A stretch of DNA of 64,000 bases from Sialis fuliginosa (taxonomy: Eukaryota; Arthropoda; Insecta; Megaloptera; Sialidae), in the NCBI GenBank assembly GCA_961205875.1, contig OY540822.1:10108501-10172500 (forward strand), given 5' to 3'. The notes under the pieces were generated by a model. That model worked only from the letters and a program-made list of their open reading frames with translations. It did no database searches and was not told the DNA's origin. Below are positions 10,373 through 22,635 of this stretch, piece after piece. Both the position numbers and the translations under genes were made by a program. Within the stretch, counting starts at the first letter, position 1, and each line of letters starts with the position of its first letter.

Positions 10373-11596
10373 ATGTACATACTTGCTTAAATTATGATTA
10401 TATGAAATTTTGTTAAAATGCTGAAATGTTAAAATGATTATATTTTTACATGTTTTTTTTTAAATCAAAAATTTTAAACTGTTGGCGAGAATCCTAAATA
10501 CTTCCTTTACGGCTAGATAGCACTACAGTTGTACAGGAGTGAACATTAAACAAATAAATTTTTTTAATCAACTTGGGTTCCAAAAAAAAATTAGGGGGGC
10601 CGTGGGTTATCAATTTGAGTTGTAGGAGAGCCGCGACATCTAAAAGTTTAAGAAGCACTGACATACAACATTATGCCGTACAATTTTTAAAGAAATGAGA
10701 TTTTTAACAATGAGTGTTCTTGTTTTCCAAACAAAAACAAACGGTTCTTTCAAAATAATAATTTTAAACATGAGTACAAGAAATAAAGATATTTTTGTAT
10801 GTAATTTTTCAACATTAAGTGTCGTGAAAAATGGCCCGCTAAACTAAATGATTAAAATTTATAATCACTTACCAAACTATTTAAAAATGTTAAGTTAAAA
10901 AACAATTAAAAGAATTATTATTGCGTAATATTTTGAATGTAAAATTATTTAGTATTTGTCTTTGTGAATTTTGTTTTTTCTTTCTTTTGACTTATTTTAC
11001 ACTGTACTACAGTATATGAAATAAATATTATTATTATTATTATTAATAGTATATTAGTATTTTTATCTCTCTTCATATGCTCTTATAACTGTAGGCTTGT
11101 TTGGAAATAAAGTTAAAATTTAGTTGATGAAAGTTTGTAATTTATATGATAGTAAAGAAAGGAAAGTTTATCCAAACCTGACCGTTGATCTTTTGAACAG
11201 TAGGACTGGGCAATCATCAAGTTCTTTTTTATTCTTGGCATCAATCAGCCCGGAGTGGGAAGGGGGGAGAATGGGGATGAGGATGAGGATGGGGCCCGCT
11301 CCCTCCGGCTGCCCGGAGCGAGTGGAGCGCGCTGTATCCCCGATGCTATTTGCCCCGCGATCCCTTCATTAGTGTTCCTGTAATGAATTGCAATTTTATT
11401 GTTCGAGTGGATCGTTACACATATTGGCAGACCCTCATTGGCGGGCGTTCGCTTATATTTACAAGGCCTGATTGAAATACCCATCTGCCCAACTTACAAA
11501 ATATCCTATGTCTTAACGTATTTCTTACAGATAGACCTTTTCTAATTAACTATAAATATTACCTATATATATAATAGTGTGTTTTTTTTTTTTTTT
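10373..11596. other. Unassigned stretch with a GC-rich island
   Basis: CTAAAAGTTTAAGAAGCACTG ending near 10661 resembles a lone hAT-type terminus. About 11245-11370 is a G-rich then CG-rich island with GAGGATGAGGATGG, and 11374-11480 is a balanced-composition stretch. Open frames exist on both strands but I recognise no protein. A regulatory or conserved non-coding role is possible. Confidence 0.5.
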
Positions 11597-12127
11597 TGGT
11601 CCCGTAAGTCTATGTTTTAGCTTTGGATCAAAAGTTAATTGTCCCAAAATTTCAGACTCGTAGATCAAATTTGTGGACGACGCAAACCGAGTCTTTTTCC
11701 CATTTGATTAACATGGGAAAAATTATTTTTTTACTTATGCGTGAATATCTCGTTGAAAAATTTATTTATTTTAATTTCTTACAGCAGAATATCATAGAGA
11801 ATTAAATTTCTTACAAAAAAGATCCCATTAGATCGAATATTTTTAAAGATATATTCGTTTAAACATTATCATAAAAAGTAAAATCCAATTTTTATGATAA
11901 TTTTTAAACAAACATTTCTTTAAATTTATTAATTGAGCACATAATTCTCTACAAAATATTCCCCTGAGAAATTTTCAAAAAACATTTTTTCAACGAGATA
12001 TTCACGCGTAAGTAAAAAAGTAATTTTTCCCATGTTAATCAAATGGGAAAAAGACTCGGTTTGAGCCTGAAATTTTGAGACAATTAACTTTTGATCCAAA
12101 GCTAAAACATAGGCCTGCGGGACCGAA
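11597..12127. mobile_element. Foldback element
   Basis: TTTTAGCTTTGGATCAAAAG on the left and its complement CTTTTGATCCAAAGCTAAAA on the right belong to arms of about 165 bp, separated by about 200 bp. The arms also share TCCCATTTGATTAACATGGG. No coding sequence. Confidence 0.8.
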
Positions 12128-12711
12128 AATATAAAAATTAAAAAAATACCCTAATATATAACCATCAATTCACAACGTTCACATTTTTCAATTAAATATT
12201 AATAAATAGACTAATTTAAAATATCAAATACATATTTTTATACAATTTTAATCAATATTACGTGAAAGTCAAATATACGTGAAAATCAAAAATTGCCGTA
12301 CGTTTTTTATTTATTATAAAAGGAGGTGAATGAAACTTACATATATCATTCGAAAGGTACTGTGCCATAGATGTACCAATCATGTGTGTATGTTGCCGTT
12401 AAGGCAGGTAAAATAAAGTTAACATACACACATGATTTCCCCTTTCGCTGTTTGCTTATTTCCTCTCGCATTGTTCAACAGCATAGCAATAATCCTAGCG
12501 CAACCAAGCGGCAGAAATAAATAGTTTAGATTTTTGTTAAAAGAAGGGAATGCGTATAGATATTTCAAATCGCGTTCAATTGCAGTGTTTTTATTTGAAA
12601 ATTTTTATTGTAAAAGTAGGTTAGGTTAGGTACTGTGCACAAGTAAAATATTGGTCGAATTTTGTCAAGAGGCGATACTAGTAAAATTTAAAATTTAAAA
12701 ACCAATCTGTA
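12128..12711. other. Unassigned stretch with a short hairpin
   Basis: AATCATGTGTGTATGTT (about 12378-12394) and its complement (about 12420-12436) form a 17-bp stem with a loop of about 25 nt. No gene seen. Confidence 0.5.
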
Positions 12712-13220
12712 TAAGGTACTGGCACCAGTCTTGAATCATACCCCAATGTTGGCTTTTTAAAATTAAACGTACTAAAAATATTTGTTGATGTTTGATTACA
12801 TACTGCCATTACTATAGATACTGAACTGTAAAACAGCTTAATTTGATAACAATCGGCCAATGAGTATCAAAATGGTGGACATTGAAACTAATTATTAGTA
12901 TAATTTATTAATTAATTATTATTAACATTTTTTTCAAATTTTACGATTCTTTATTTTATAACTTTTGTGTCGTATAGTACTTATTATTTTGTAATCATTA
13001 GCAAGTATCCATCACTGGATTTACTTTATCCATTACTGGAGATAAAACATAAACAATCAAACTATATTTACGGACTTTGGTAATTAAATTGATTTAATAA
13101 AGATATACTTGTTTTATAAGTAACATGAATTCATGAAAATTACAAAATAGAAGCCCATCAATTAAAAAAAAAACAGTATATCTTGCTGTTAAAGGATCCA
13201 ATACTGGTGCCAGTACCTTA
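12712..13220 (-). mobile_element. Family A copy c
   Basis: Both TIRs are intact: TAAGGTACTGGCACCAGTC at the left and ACTGGTGCCAGTACCTTA at the right. The orientation is reversed relative to copy b. Confidence 0.9.
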
Positions 13221-13571
13221 TTCTGTTTTAAAACTTTAAAATTCAAAGAAAAAAATCATTGTGGTATAATGTTACTTCATTTATGAAAATAAAAAGTACA
13301 AAATAAATCATTATGTTTTTATAGAATTTTAATAAAAATAAAAATTAAAAAATCCGTCTGTGCATTCCCTCTTTTAAATCTACAAGTTTACAAAAAAGTT
13401 CAATGTAATATAATGTTACTTCATTTATGAAAACAAAATGTATAAAAGAAGAAATCATTATATTTTGCATCTGAGAAAAATACAGATATAAACTTGGAAC
13501 GTCACTAGTTATTTGACTAAAATATATTTTTTGCTTATTTAATATCTTCAACTCAACATCATATTTAATTA
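13221..13571. other. Unassigned AT-rich sequence with a small direct repeat
   Basis: AATGTTACTTCATTTATGAA occurs at about 13268-13287 and again at about 13412-13431, each followed by a similar stretch, so a segment of about 145 bp looks duplicated. No gene seen. Confidence 0.55.
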
Positions 13572-14082
13572 TGAGTCTTGGATGTGACCCCAGAATTGTT
13601 TATTTTTTAATTAAATGTACTGAATTAGAAATATTTGTTGATATTTGATTACTACCATTTCTGAATATTAATCTTTGTACATTTAACTGTCTTACAGCGT
13701 GATTTGATGACAATCGGCCAATAGGTGTCAAAATGGTGGACATTTAAACTAATTATTAGTATAATTTATTTATTAATTATTATATTATCATAGCAACTGC
13801 TTTACATTGTTTCAAATTTGATGATTCTTTCTTTTATATCTTTTGTGTCGTAGTACTTATCATTAGCAAGTGTCCATCACTGCGTACTCATTACTGGTTT
13901 TACTTTATCCATTACTGGAGAAAAAACATAAACAACATAAAAGACTAATTAAATTGATTAAATAAAGAGTTACTTGTTTTATTAGTAACTTGAGTTCATA
14001 AGAATTACAAAAAAGAAGCCCGTCAATCACAAAAACAGTAAACCTTGCTCTTATAGCGGCCATAATTGGTGTCAGTACCTTA
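13572..14082 (-). mobile_element. Family A copy d (one TIR truncated)
   Basis: It starts within the terminus at AGTCTTGGATGTGACCCCAG, lacking the outer part of the TIR, and ends TTGGTGTCAGTACCTTA. Confidence 0.85.
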
Positions 14083-14101
14083 TTTATTTATTTTATTTGA
14101 A

Positions 14102-14398
14102 TACAACTAGTGTAAAAAAAATTTACAGTAGATCGAGAATGTAATTTTAAGTTAAAAACTTTATGTGAACATAAATTCTTCATGAGGGAAAAATTGGCGA
14201 GCCCACTGGCCCCATTTATCTCTGGTCTAAATTATTATTGTTTGATACTGGAAATCGGTATCACTTATTAATGATAAACCGGTTATCAAATTTTATAACT
14301 GTACCACAATGGGTTCTCTAGATATTAAATAAACATTAATTTTGGGAAAATTTTTTTTACATCCTCGATCTACTGATAATTTTTTTACACTAGTTGTA
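14102..14398. mobile_element. MITE with about 35-bp TIRs
   Basis: TACAACTAGTGTAAAAAAA and CAGTAGATCGAG at the left are mirrored by CTCGATCTACTG and TTTTTTTACACTAGTTGTA at the right. TA borders fit a Tc1/mariner-type insertion. It is 297 bp and non-coding. Confidence 0.8.
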
Positions 14399-14785
14399 AA
14401 TCACCCTGTATATTAAATTAATGTTATTGTAATTAATAATAATTGATAATTTGTATGATTTATCTTTGGGTATAATACATAGATTATTGCGGAAACTGAA
14501 AATCGTGTCAAATCATAAAAAAATTATCGAATCCTTTTACCTGAATATAGGAGGAAAATTCAGACTTGCGGTACATACATTTTTAATGAAGGAAATGTAG
14601 GTAACTGAACTATATTCAGGTGGGACAATTTGCAGAGATTGAGTGTCGGTTCGAGTTACATTTATTTCCGTTTCAGTCACGGACGACAAAGTGTTAATAA
14701 TACATAATAGTTTGCAATGATTACTTTAATATTTAACTCTTATGCATACAAAAGTTACATAGTTATTTTTTTGATCGATTATAAT

Positions 14786-15784
14786 TAAGGTAGTGGCACC
14801 AGTCTTGGATATGACCCCAGTAATGGCAAATTTTTAATTAAATGTACTGAATTATGGGTTGATATTTGATTACTACCATTTCTGAATATTAATTTATATA
14901 CATTTAAAGTAGTTCTCGTGCAAACGCCATTTCGATAGAATTTTAAAAAAAATTCAGGACATAAAAAGAATAATGGTATCTATCCAAACGCGAAATTTTA
15001 AAAAGATCGACCGTTTTAAACTCGAGATAATTGTCATCAAAGTTTGCCACTTTTGTACGTATCCTCTATATCATGTTCGTATTATGTCCATTCTCATTCA
15101 TGATTGACCGTTTTGTTTTTGAAATACACCTTTTATTTCAAAAACAAAACGGTCAATCATTTTGAATTTTTTTTATCACATATCAGAATAATAACCCTTT
15201 GCTGTTTGGTAGTTTTTTTATCAAAATCTGTCGAAGCGTTTAGTCATAAAATAAAGAACTGCCTTTATACGTACTAATACAACAATAGACGGCTTTCGGT
15301 ATAGACTTGATCAAAAATTCTATGTAGCAACGCAATTATTTTCGATATTTTACCATGGTATTATAAGCGTAACTTTTTGATAGTACTGTAGCACGAGAAC
15401 TACCTTAACTGTCTTACAGCGTGATTTGATGACAATCGGCCAATAGATGTCAAAATGGTGGACATTTAAACTAATTATTAGTATAATTTATTTATTAATT
15501 ATTATATTACCATAGCAACTGCTTTACATTGTTTCAAATTTGACGATTATTTCTTTTATATCTTTTGTGTAGTAGTACTTATCATTAGCAAGTGTCCATC
15601 ACTGCGTACTCATTACTGGAGAAAAAACATAAACAAAATAAAAGGCTAATTAAATTGATTAAATAAAGAATTACTTGTTTTATTAGTAACATGAGTTCAT
15701 GAGAATTACAAAAAACAAGCCCATTAATTAAAAAAAAAACGAAAACTTCCTCTTATAGCGGCCATAACTGGTGCATTTGCCTAA
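14786..15784 (-). mobile_element. Family A copy e, split by a TTAA element
   Basis: The left end is TAAGGTAGTGGCACCAGTC and the right end is ACTGGTGCATTTGCCTA. The body is interrupted at 14908-15404; removing that segment and one TTAA gives the usual family A order (CATTTAA then CTGTCTTACAGCG). Confidence 0.88.
14908..15404. mobile_element. TTAA-inserting MITE (piggyBac-like)
   Basis: It is flanked by TTAA at 14904-14907 and 15405-15408. The TIRs are AGTAGTTCTCGTGC and the complement of GGTAGTTCTCGTGC. A perfect 25-bp inverted repeat (15101-15125 and 15135-15159) with a 9-nt loop lies inside. The element is 497 bp with no transposase; movement would need a partner. Confidence 0.85.
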
Positions 15785-16319
15785 TATTATCGACAACTCC
15801 TGAAAGTTTGTCTCATCTCTAGTATATTGATTTGTTACTAATATCTAAAAAGTTATTATTCGCAGAATTGGCCATTATTTGGGTAAAAATAATTATCACC
15901 AAAAATAATCTAATCGTGAAAATCTATCGTACTAGAAATAAAATTAGCAGTAAAATATTTATGTTGCCAAAAGCACCTGAATATAGCCACTAAATCCTTT
16001 AATCTGGTATTATTGGGGACAAAAATACCTCCATTGTAACGATAACAATAACAAAACTTATCAAACAATAATCATAATAATAATAATTGAAATCGGATAG
16101 GAACACCGATAATATGCCTGTGTAGAACTATTATCAAAATTCTGTAAGACCATGTTCTTTATCTATGCAATCCAGCGGTTTCAAACTTTATTCAGTTACG
16201 AACGTGTTTTGATATCGATTATATAACTGTATTCTTTACTATTATATATTGTGTATACCAGCAGTTACGAACATTTTTAAACTTTGAACCCAATTTAAAA
16301 TTCTGTTAAAATTTCTATG
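15785..16319. other. Unassigned AT-rich sequence
   Basis: No gene. CCAGCGGTTTCAAACTTTATT near 16172 resembles a family of hAT-like termini seen again near 36928 and 59290. Confidence 0.5.
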
Positions 16320-16545
16320 GTTAATATTATTGGTGTACCGGAATTCACGATTTTATTCCGGTTCCTGTTCCGGCCGGAACTGGTAAATTCCGGCCTGATT
16401 TTCAAATTTATATGTTTTTGTTTAAAACGTGAAACATAAATATAATATTATGATATAACATTTTGCAACAAATGCAGTTTTTTTACATTTTGTTTGGTAT
16501 AAATATGGTTGTAATTATAACATTAATAAATTGACCTTAATTGTT

Positions 16546-16840
16546 CAACTTATTTGTTAATTTACCAAATTTAATTTGTTTATAATAAGGGAAAGGGGTC
16601 GCGATGGTTTTAGGGCACTTGATACTTTTATAGTTAATGATGTAAGCTATATTTAAAAAAAAAAATTGAGTCTGTAGGATCGCGCCAAGCTGACATATTA
16701 ACTATTCAACTTATTTGTTAATTTATCAGTTTTAATTTGTTTATAATAGGAAAAAGAGATTGCGACGGTCTTAGGGCATTTGATAGTCTTAAAGATGATT
16801 GTGTAAGCCATATTTTAAAAATGTCAAGTACAAATCAAGG
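16546..16840. repeat. Tandem repeat, about 160-bp unit, roughly 1.8 copies
   Basis: These units match those at 7936-8325 (GGATCGCGCCAAGCTGA, TTAGGGCA, TTGTTAATTTA) with more divergence. They lie inside a hAT-like element. Confidence 0.8.
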
Positions 16841-17238
16841 ATTTTTTTAAATTTCGGATTGTTATGGTGTAAAAATAAGACGTATTCTGCATTTTTTAAT
16901 AATACTCTAGCCCTAGATCTGTTTTCTTCAAAAATATTTCCCGCCTCCGAGAATAACCTCTCCAAATAGACTTATCTAACAGTATTGTTTATGATAATAC
17001 ATCATATGTACTGTAGTAATGAATTGGTGCTTTAATTTCAAACAGTAGGCATTCTTTTATCTATACAAATTTACCTATACTATCTTCTCTATTCGTATTT
17101 GTCTAAATGCTGTTTGTGATTTATCACATTTATAATTTGACACTAGAAATGTAATTTAATTGGAAAAATAGATTTTTTGTGTGTATCCTGGTGATTCCGG
17201 TTCCGGCCGGAATTGATAATTCCAGTTGCGGTACACCC

Positions 17239-17839
17239 AGGCCCGGATTTAAAAATTTGCCGTCCCTAGGCAGTTGTGAATTCCCCCCCCCCCTACACTA
17301 TTTTTACGCATTTTAAACTTCCTATTTTCGGTTCTCAGATAGATGAATTGCATATTGACCATACAAGTTTTCGCTACGATATAGAAAATCACGTAAACTG
17401 TTTACACAAGAATCATTGTTTATTTGCGATGTTGTTTTTTAGAAGTCTGTATGTAAGAAAAACACGTGTGAAGATAACACACCTGAAATTGATGCCGTGG
17501 AAACTTGTCACACGTACTGTTAACAATAAATTAACAGTGACGTTAATAATCGTTCTGTAATGTTTAGTAATAATGACAGATGAGATTATGTGTATCACAA
17601 TATACTGTAGAAGAAAATAAGATGATTTTCGATACAGAAACATATCGAATATTCCAATATCGAGACTTGTATAAATCGATTATTTTCTCGATTCGGGCAT
17701 TTTCCACTTATAATGTTGGTACGAAATAGGCGGAAAATTCAATTCCCACGAATATAATAAGTTTTCAAAGTTTCCGCCAAAATTTTCCGCCCTTCAATTA
17801 TTGCCGCCCTAGACAGTTGCATGATAAATCCGGGCTTGA
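17239..17839. mobile_element. Inner hAT-like element
   Basis: CAGGCCCGGATTTA at the left and TAAATCCGGGCTTG at the right are TIRs; GCCGTCCCTAGGCAGTTG is also mirrored by GCCGCCCTAGACAGTTGC. GTACACC repeats on both sides, as expected for an 8-bp duplication of the outer element. A 94-codon open frame (17276-17560) follows a C-run and has no recognisable domain, so I do not call it a gene. Confidence 0.78.
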
Positions 17840-17865
17840 GTACACCCCTAGTTACTATGCTACGT

Positions 17866-18745
17866 ATAGGAAAATATCTGCCTTGGGAACCACGGAACTT
17901 TCTTATACGTAATCCTAACAGTGAATAGTATACGTGATTCTTATTTTATTAAAACATTTCTGGCAAACTAACAGGAAAGAATAAAAAGAATAATATAGGT
18001 AATATATTCTCTACATTATATAACAAATCATTTTTTAACGTAATAACTGAAAACGAATGTTTATTCTTGTAAATTTTTGAATTTTCGAATTATTTTTGAA
18101 ATAAGAAAAATATGTTTTAGATAAAAAATGTGGAGTATGTTATTATCTATAATTTATTCCCCATACGTTTTATGATTTAGCCAGAAAGAATTTTTTTATA
18201 TAATTATTTAGACTCACCTACACTGTTCCCTCTCAGTATTACGTATAAGAAAATCCCATGGTACCTATGGCAAACACACACACACTGTTCAATCTCTGTA
18301 ATACGTATAAGAAAATCCCATGACACTCATGGCAGATATTTCTCCTCTGTTATGAACCATTTGAATTATAATCAAAAAATTTTTTCAAAAATGAATAGAA
18401 CATAAATTATAGATATTGATATTACCTAAAAAATTTTAATGTTCAAGTAGTAGAGTAATTCGAAAAATTCAAAAATCGACGTATCCGATTGAAAGATCGT
18501 TTTCAAAAATAGGACGTTTTCTTCCCAGACAAAAATTAATCTTAAATATAAAATTTCATCCTTCTACGATTTGTCGTATTTACAGACAGACATCGAAAAT
18601 AGTCAGAATAGATTAAGGGAAGGTCAAAATGGATAATTTCATCAAAATTCGAATTTCAAAAAAAAAATCGGCTTCACTATAGGTACTTACTTATACTATA
18701 TGTATATTTCATATACATGGTATAAGAAAGTAAATACAGAGAAGG
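17866..18745 (-). repeat. Family C copy, left arm of a 2.8-kb palindrome
   Basis: It reads inverted to 19590-20640. Shared blocks include ATTACGTATAAGAAA, CCATGACACTCATGGCAGAT and TTATGAACCATTTGAATTAT. Two short ACGTATAAGAAA modules are duplicated within it. Confidence 0.85.
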
Positions 18746-19062
18746 TCAAAATACATCTGTTTCAATCTCAGATTCGAAATTTTTCATGATTGTTATAAGA
18801 AGGTAACATGGCGACGTGTTAACCCCTGAGGGTCTTCGAATTCCCAATGTTTGCGAACCGCTGGCCAATGCGAAGTTCGGCGTTCCTTTCAATCGGGATG
18901 CGTAGAGCGAGTTTTCTTCCCGTAATTAGGAAAGGGAACGTCGTAATCACACACGATTCGGTTTCTGCAACGTCAGCTAGACCAATTGTGGCTTTAGACG
19001 TTCTGCAACCCATTCCACACCTGCCAACCGACGTGGGCTAGGTTCATCCGAGCAAATTTGAA
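18746..19062. other. Unique GC-richer island at the centre of the palindrome
   Basis: The stretch 18780-19045 is much less AT-rich than its surroundings and CpG-rich. Both strands are open for 64 codons (minus 18819-19013, plus 18847-19041). No domain is recognised and no splice sites stand out. It may be captured host DNA or part of a longer element. Confidence 0.5.
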
Positions 19063-19300
19063 ATTTGTTTTTATTTTCTTATACCCATGTATATGAAATA
19101 TACAATAAGTATAGTCAAGCCAATTTTTTTCGAAATCCGGATTTTGATGGAGTTATCAATTTTGACCTTCCCTTAATCCTTTCTAACTATTTTCGCCATG
19201 TGTCCGTCTGTCTGTAAGCGCTGAAACTCAAATACGACAAATCGTATAAAACTTATTGCTAAATATGTAAGTGACGTTTTGTGAAAACTGCAGATTTTTC
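19063..19300 (+). repeat. Family C partial copy
   Basis: It has the family C start (ATGTATATGAAATATACA, TTTTTTTCGAAATCCGGATT, CCATGTGTCCGTCTGTCTGT) but breaks off after AAATCGTATAAAACTTATTG. Confidence 0.85.
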
Positions 19301-19589
19301 TCGATGATTGAACTATGTGTTTTATTGGAATTTAACCGCTATACACCATAAGACCCCATGTTAATTTAAAAAAAAAAAACTTTCAAACTATGTGGTTAAA
19401 CCTTTTGAAATATTGTATTGTTACTTTAGATTTATTAACGAATAACTTCTCCAAATTTCAACTTTTTCTCGTGGAAATTAGATACCTGCCATACATCCTT
19501 AATAGAGACAACAAAAAATATTATAACTGTATAAAAAAGAAGTATGTAAAAGAAGGGTATAAAAATCTATAGTAGAATAATTTTTACTT

Positions 19590-20640
19590 TCTTATACCAT
19601 GTATATGAAATATACATATAGTAAAAGTAAGTATAGTGAAGCCGATTTTTTCGAAATCCGGATTTTGATAGAATTATCAATTTTGACCTTCCCTTAATCC
19701 ATTCTGACTATTTTCGCCATGTGTCCGTCTGTCTGTAAGCGCTGTAACTCAAATACGATACATCGTAAAAGGATGAAATTTTATATTTATGATTAATTTT
19801 TGTCTGGGAAGAAACGTCCTATTTTTGAAAACGATCTTTCAACCGGATACGATTTTTGAATTTTTCGAATTACTCTCAAACAGTACGAAATAGAGAAAAA
19901 CGGTCAAGTTAAAAATTGTAGGTAATATCAATATCTATAATTTATGTTCTATTAATTTTTTCGAAAAAACGAATTAAAAAAAAAAATTATAATTCAAATG
20001 GTTCATAACAGAGAAGAAATATCTGCCATGAGTGTCATGGGACTTTCTTATACGTAATACTGAGAGTGAACAGTGTGGGTGAGTCTTAATTATATAAAAA
20101 CTTAATAAATAAATTATAGATAGTAACATACTCGACATTTTTTATTTAAAACATTTTTTTCTTATTTCAAAAATAATTCGAAAATTCAAAAATTTACAAG
20201 AGTAAACATCCATTTTCAGTTATTACGTTAAAAAAAATTCATTTAATACATAATGTAGAGAATAATATTATCATAAATATAATATAGTGACGTTAAATAT
20301 ATAAAATAAAAATAAATTAATTGTTTATACGTCAAATTTATTAGAGCAATAAGTTTTCGCGCAAGCTTTCGATTCACAGAATCATCGTCAGGCTATTAAT
20401 AAAGATCAAAATGTGAGAACGATGTCGTTATCTCAACAATATTCATATGAATACTTATTGCTCTAATAAATTTGACGTTTAAACAATTCATTTGTGAATT
20501 ATATTATGTATACTTTATGTCCCATTCATTTTATTCTATTTTATTAGTGTGTCAAAAATGTCTTAATAAAATAAAAATCACGTACACTACTCACTGTTAG
20601 GATTACGTATAAGAAAGTCCCATGGTTCCCAAGGCAGATT
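19590..20640 (+). repeat. Family C copy, right arm of the palindrome
   Basis: It runs from CTTTCTTATACCATGTATA through GTCCGTCTGTCTGTAAGCGC to GATTACGTATAAGAAAGTCC, and is interrupted at 20319-20488 by a small TIR element. It is the best full-length reference for the family together with 59445-60265. Confidence 0.85.
20319..20488. mobile_element. Small MITE with 36-bp TIRs
   Basis: AATTGTTTATACGTCAAATT through GAGCAATAAGT is mirrored at the right with one mismatch. It is 170 bp and has AAGCTTTCGATTCACAGAAT in the middle. It is absent from the left palindrome arm, so it came in later. Confidence 0.85.
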
Positions 20641-21445
20641 TTTTTTTTAATTTAATATCGAAAATGATTTGGAATCTATAAAACGGCAATTTTTTTTTAC
20701 AATTTCACATAATTGAATTGATCAAGTTTATACAATCATTTAAAAACAATAAATAAAAATCGATTTACTGTATTTTTAACACATTTTGATTTAAAATTCG
20801 TCTAAACTTGACCGTGATTCAAAAATCAAGACATTTCATTTTTAAATGTATTTATGTAGAAGTGAATGCGGAATGGGATTTTCTTGCCGGCCTTGGCGGG
20901 GGTGTAAAGGGAGAAGGGGGGAGTAAGACGTTGTGTGGGGAGTTCGCAACCTCTTGACTGTAGCCAGTATCGACCCTTACCCCTGTTTCCAAAGCTGATT
21001 GCACCGCAGAGAAGTCTCTGACACTTTGCTAGAATATTTCTCGATGCGTAGCTTGAAACATATAGAACGTTACAACTCGTCTTACCTTCGTGTTATCTCT
21101 TGTATGTATATACAGGGTGAATTGAAATTAAAGAACTTCGATCTACAGCCTTAATGCTAGCTAATAAAAACGATTGACTTTATTATTTATTTCAGTTTTT
21201 TTTAACTTGAAATATTTAAAAAAAATATTACACTCGTACTATAAAAACAAATTAAAAATAGTTATTCTTCAAATAATTTCATAGTTTACGAGGTAGAAAG
21301 AGAGGGAAATAAATAAAAACATCTGGCAAGTAAATGCACAGTGTTTATGTGCTTCCTCGTGCTAGATTTACAATTAAAAAAAATTAAAGAACAACGATAT
21401 ACCTAGTATTTTTTATACAATTATATAAAATAATATACATTTTTT
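20641..21445. other. Unassigned stretch with a unique GC-richer block
   Basis: About 20870-21090 has balanced composition (GCCGGCCTTGGCGGGGG and following) and is not repeated in the window. ATACAGGGTGAATTGAAATT at about 21111 looks like a TIR end. A short piece of the repeat at 44876 occurs at 21326-21375. Confidence 0.5.
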
Positions 21446-22420
21446 GTAAATATTTTATTTATATAACCTACTACTATGAATATAAATTTCGTAATACATA
21501 AAAAACATATATACTTACGACGGTTACAGCAGTTATTGCTATTTGTATATAAATATTAGTTTTCTAATGTCCTAATGTCAAAAACAAAAAACAATTTCAT
21601 ATTTTGAGGGTGTTTCAGGCACATACAATTAATAAATGTCCCTTAGGTTCAATTGAACTACAAATGTACCAAGTCTTATCAAAATTAGTGAGATAATACT
21701 CGCAACGTTCACTTTTTAGACGATAAATGTTACAAAAGTTCGAATATTTCCAAAACACCTAATCCGAATAGCACCAAATTTATAGGTCTGGAGTACTCAC
21801 TGAGACAAACATTTTCCCCAAAAATAATTCAGATCGGTGAATTTTTACAGTAGTTATCCTGAACGAAAAAAAATTCTACATCCAGACACACAGCCGCCAT
21901 GCGGAAATTAACTTTTAAGTTTTTAAGTTAGTACAATCAGAATCTGTTATTATCTCGGACACGATTTTTCGATGGTGTTACAATACTTCCATTTCTTTCA
22001 GAACATGAAAGTATAAATTAAAACGTACCCTCCACCATACAATTATTTAAAGTAAATATCTCGTTAAAAGTTAAAATTAAACATTTCAATAATATATTTT
22101 TAAAATCCGTAACATTTAATTGTATGTAGTACATGTTTTGACATGGAAATCAGTGTTTTAATTACTGCAAATATCAATGTCCAATGCATTTTAGTTGCAA
22201 TTTAATACTTTATAAATACCATAACAGTAAACAACCCTTAAGGCATGCTGTAAACAAACTTTACTGTTTATATTCAATTGATAAATACGAGTACATTGAA
22301 ATGACACATTTCATAGAGAAACGATATCAGAAATTTAATTAACCTAGTAAATTATAATTGTCAAGAACAAATGGTAACACGATAACTCGATTCAATCATT
22401 TAACAAATTTCAATTCATGT
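21446..22420 (-). repeat. Family B extended copy, left arm of a palindrome
   Basis: It holds a leader (ATATAACCTACTACTATGAA), the family B body, and a tail from CTCCACCATACAATTATTTA to GAACAAATGGTAACACGAT. The same leader-body-tail order recurs at 47070-47940, so the extended unit moves as one. From about 21560 to 22345 it is inverted relative to 23040-23885. Confidence 0.85.
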
Positions 22421-22635
22421 AAATAATATAATCGACTGCCAATTAGTTATGAACGTAAAATAAAAAATAAAAAACTCTGTGGAACTGGCATTGAAATTGC
22501 AAAATGTGTAATACATAAAACTAGATTTAAAATGGAATTTTTTTTGCCTCATTTGATTAATGTAATTTTCTACACGCTATTCGAACGAAAAAAAGACGCA
22601 TTTAAAATGCAATTATGAACTCGTTTTTAAGTCCT

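Larger units (their letters stand above)
16328..17850. mobile_element. Outer hAT-like element holding a second hAT-like element
   Basis: The left end TATTGGTGTACCGGAATTC and the right end TACACCCCTA match the TIR of the element at 49524-49847. The flanks GTTAATAT (16320-16327) and GTTACTAT (17851-17858) are an 8-bp duplication with one mismatch. It contains CCGGTTCC/CCGGCCGGAA motifs near both ends, the 160-bp tandem units and the inner element at 17239-17839. No transposase. Confidence 0.8.

Noticed and set aside
12378..12436. Hairpin AATCATGTGTGTATGTT as a pre-miRNA
   Set aside because: Only 17 bp of stem, built on a TG-rich tract, and a loose loop; weaker than the candidate at 34899.
17276..17560. 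94-codon open frame
   Set aside because: It lies inside the inner hAT-like element, begins in a C-run, has no recognisable domain and overlaps a minus frame of similar quality.
18819..19041. Two 64-codon frames on opposite strands
   Set aside because: Openness on both strands comes from high CpG content; no protein family is recognised. Kept as an island, not as a gene.
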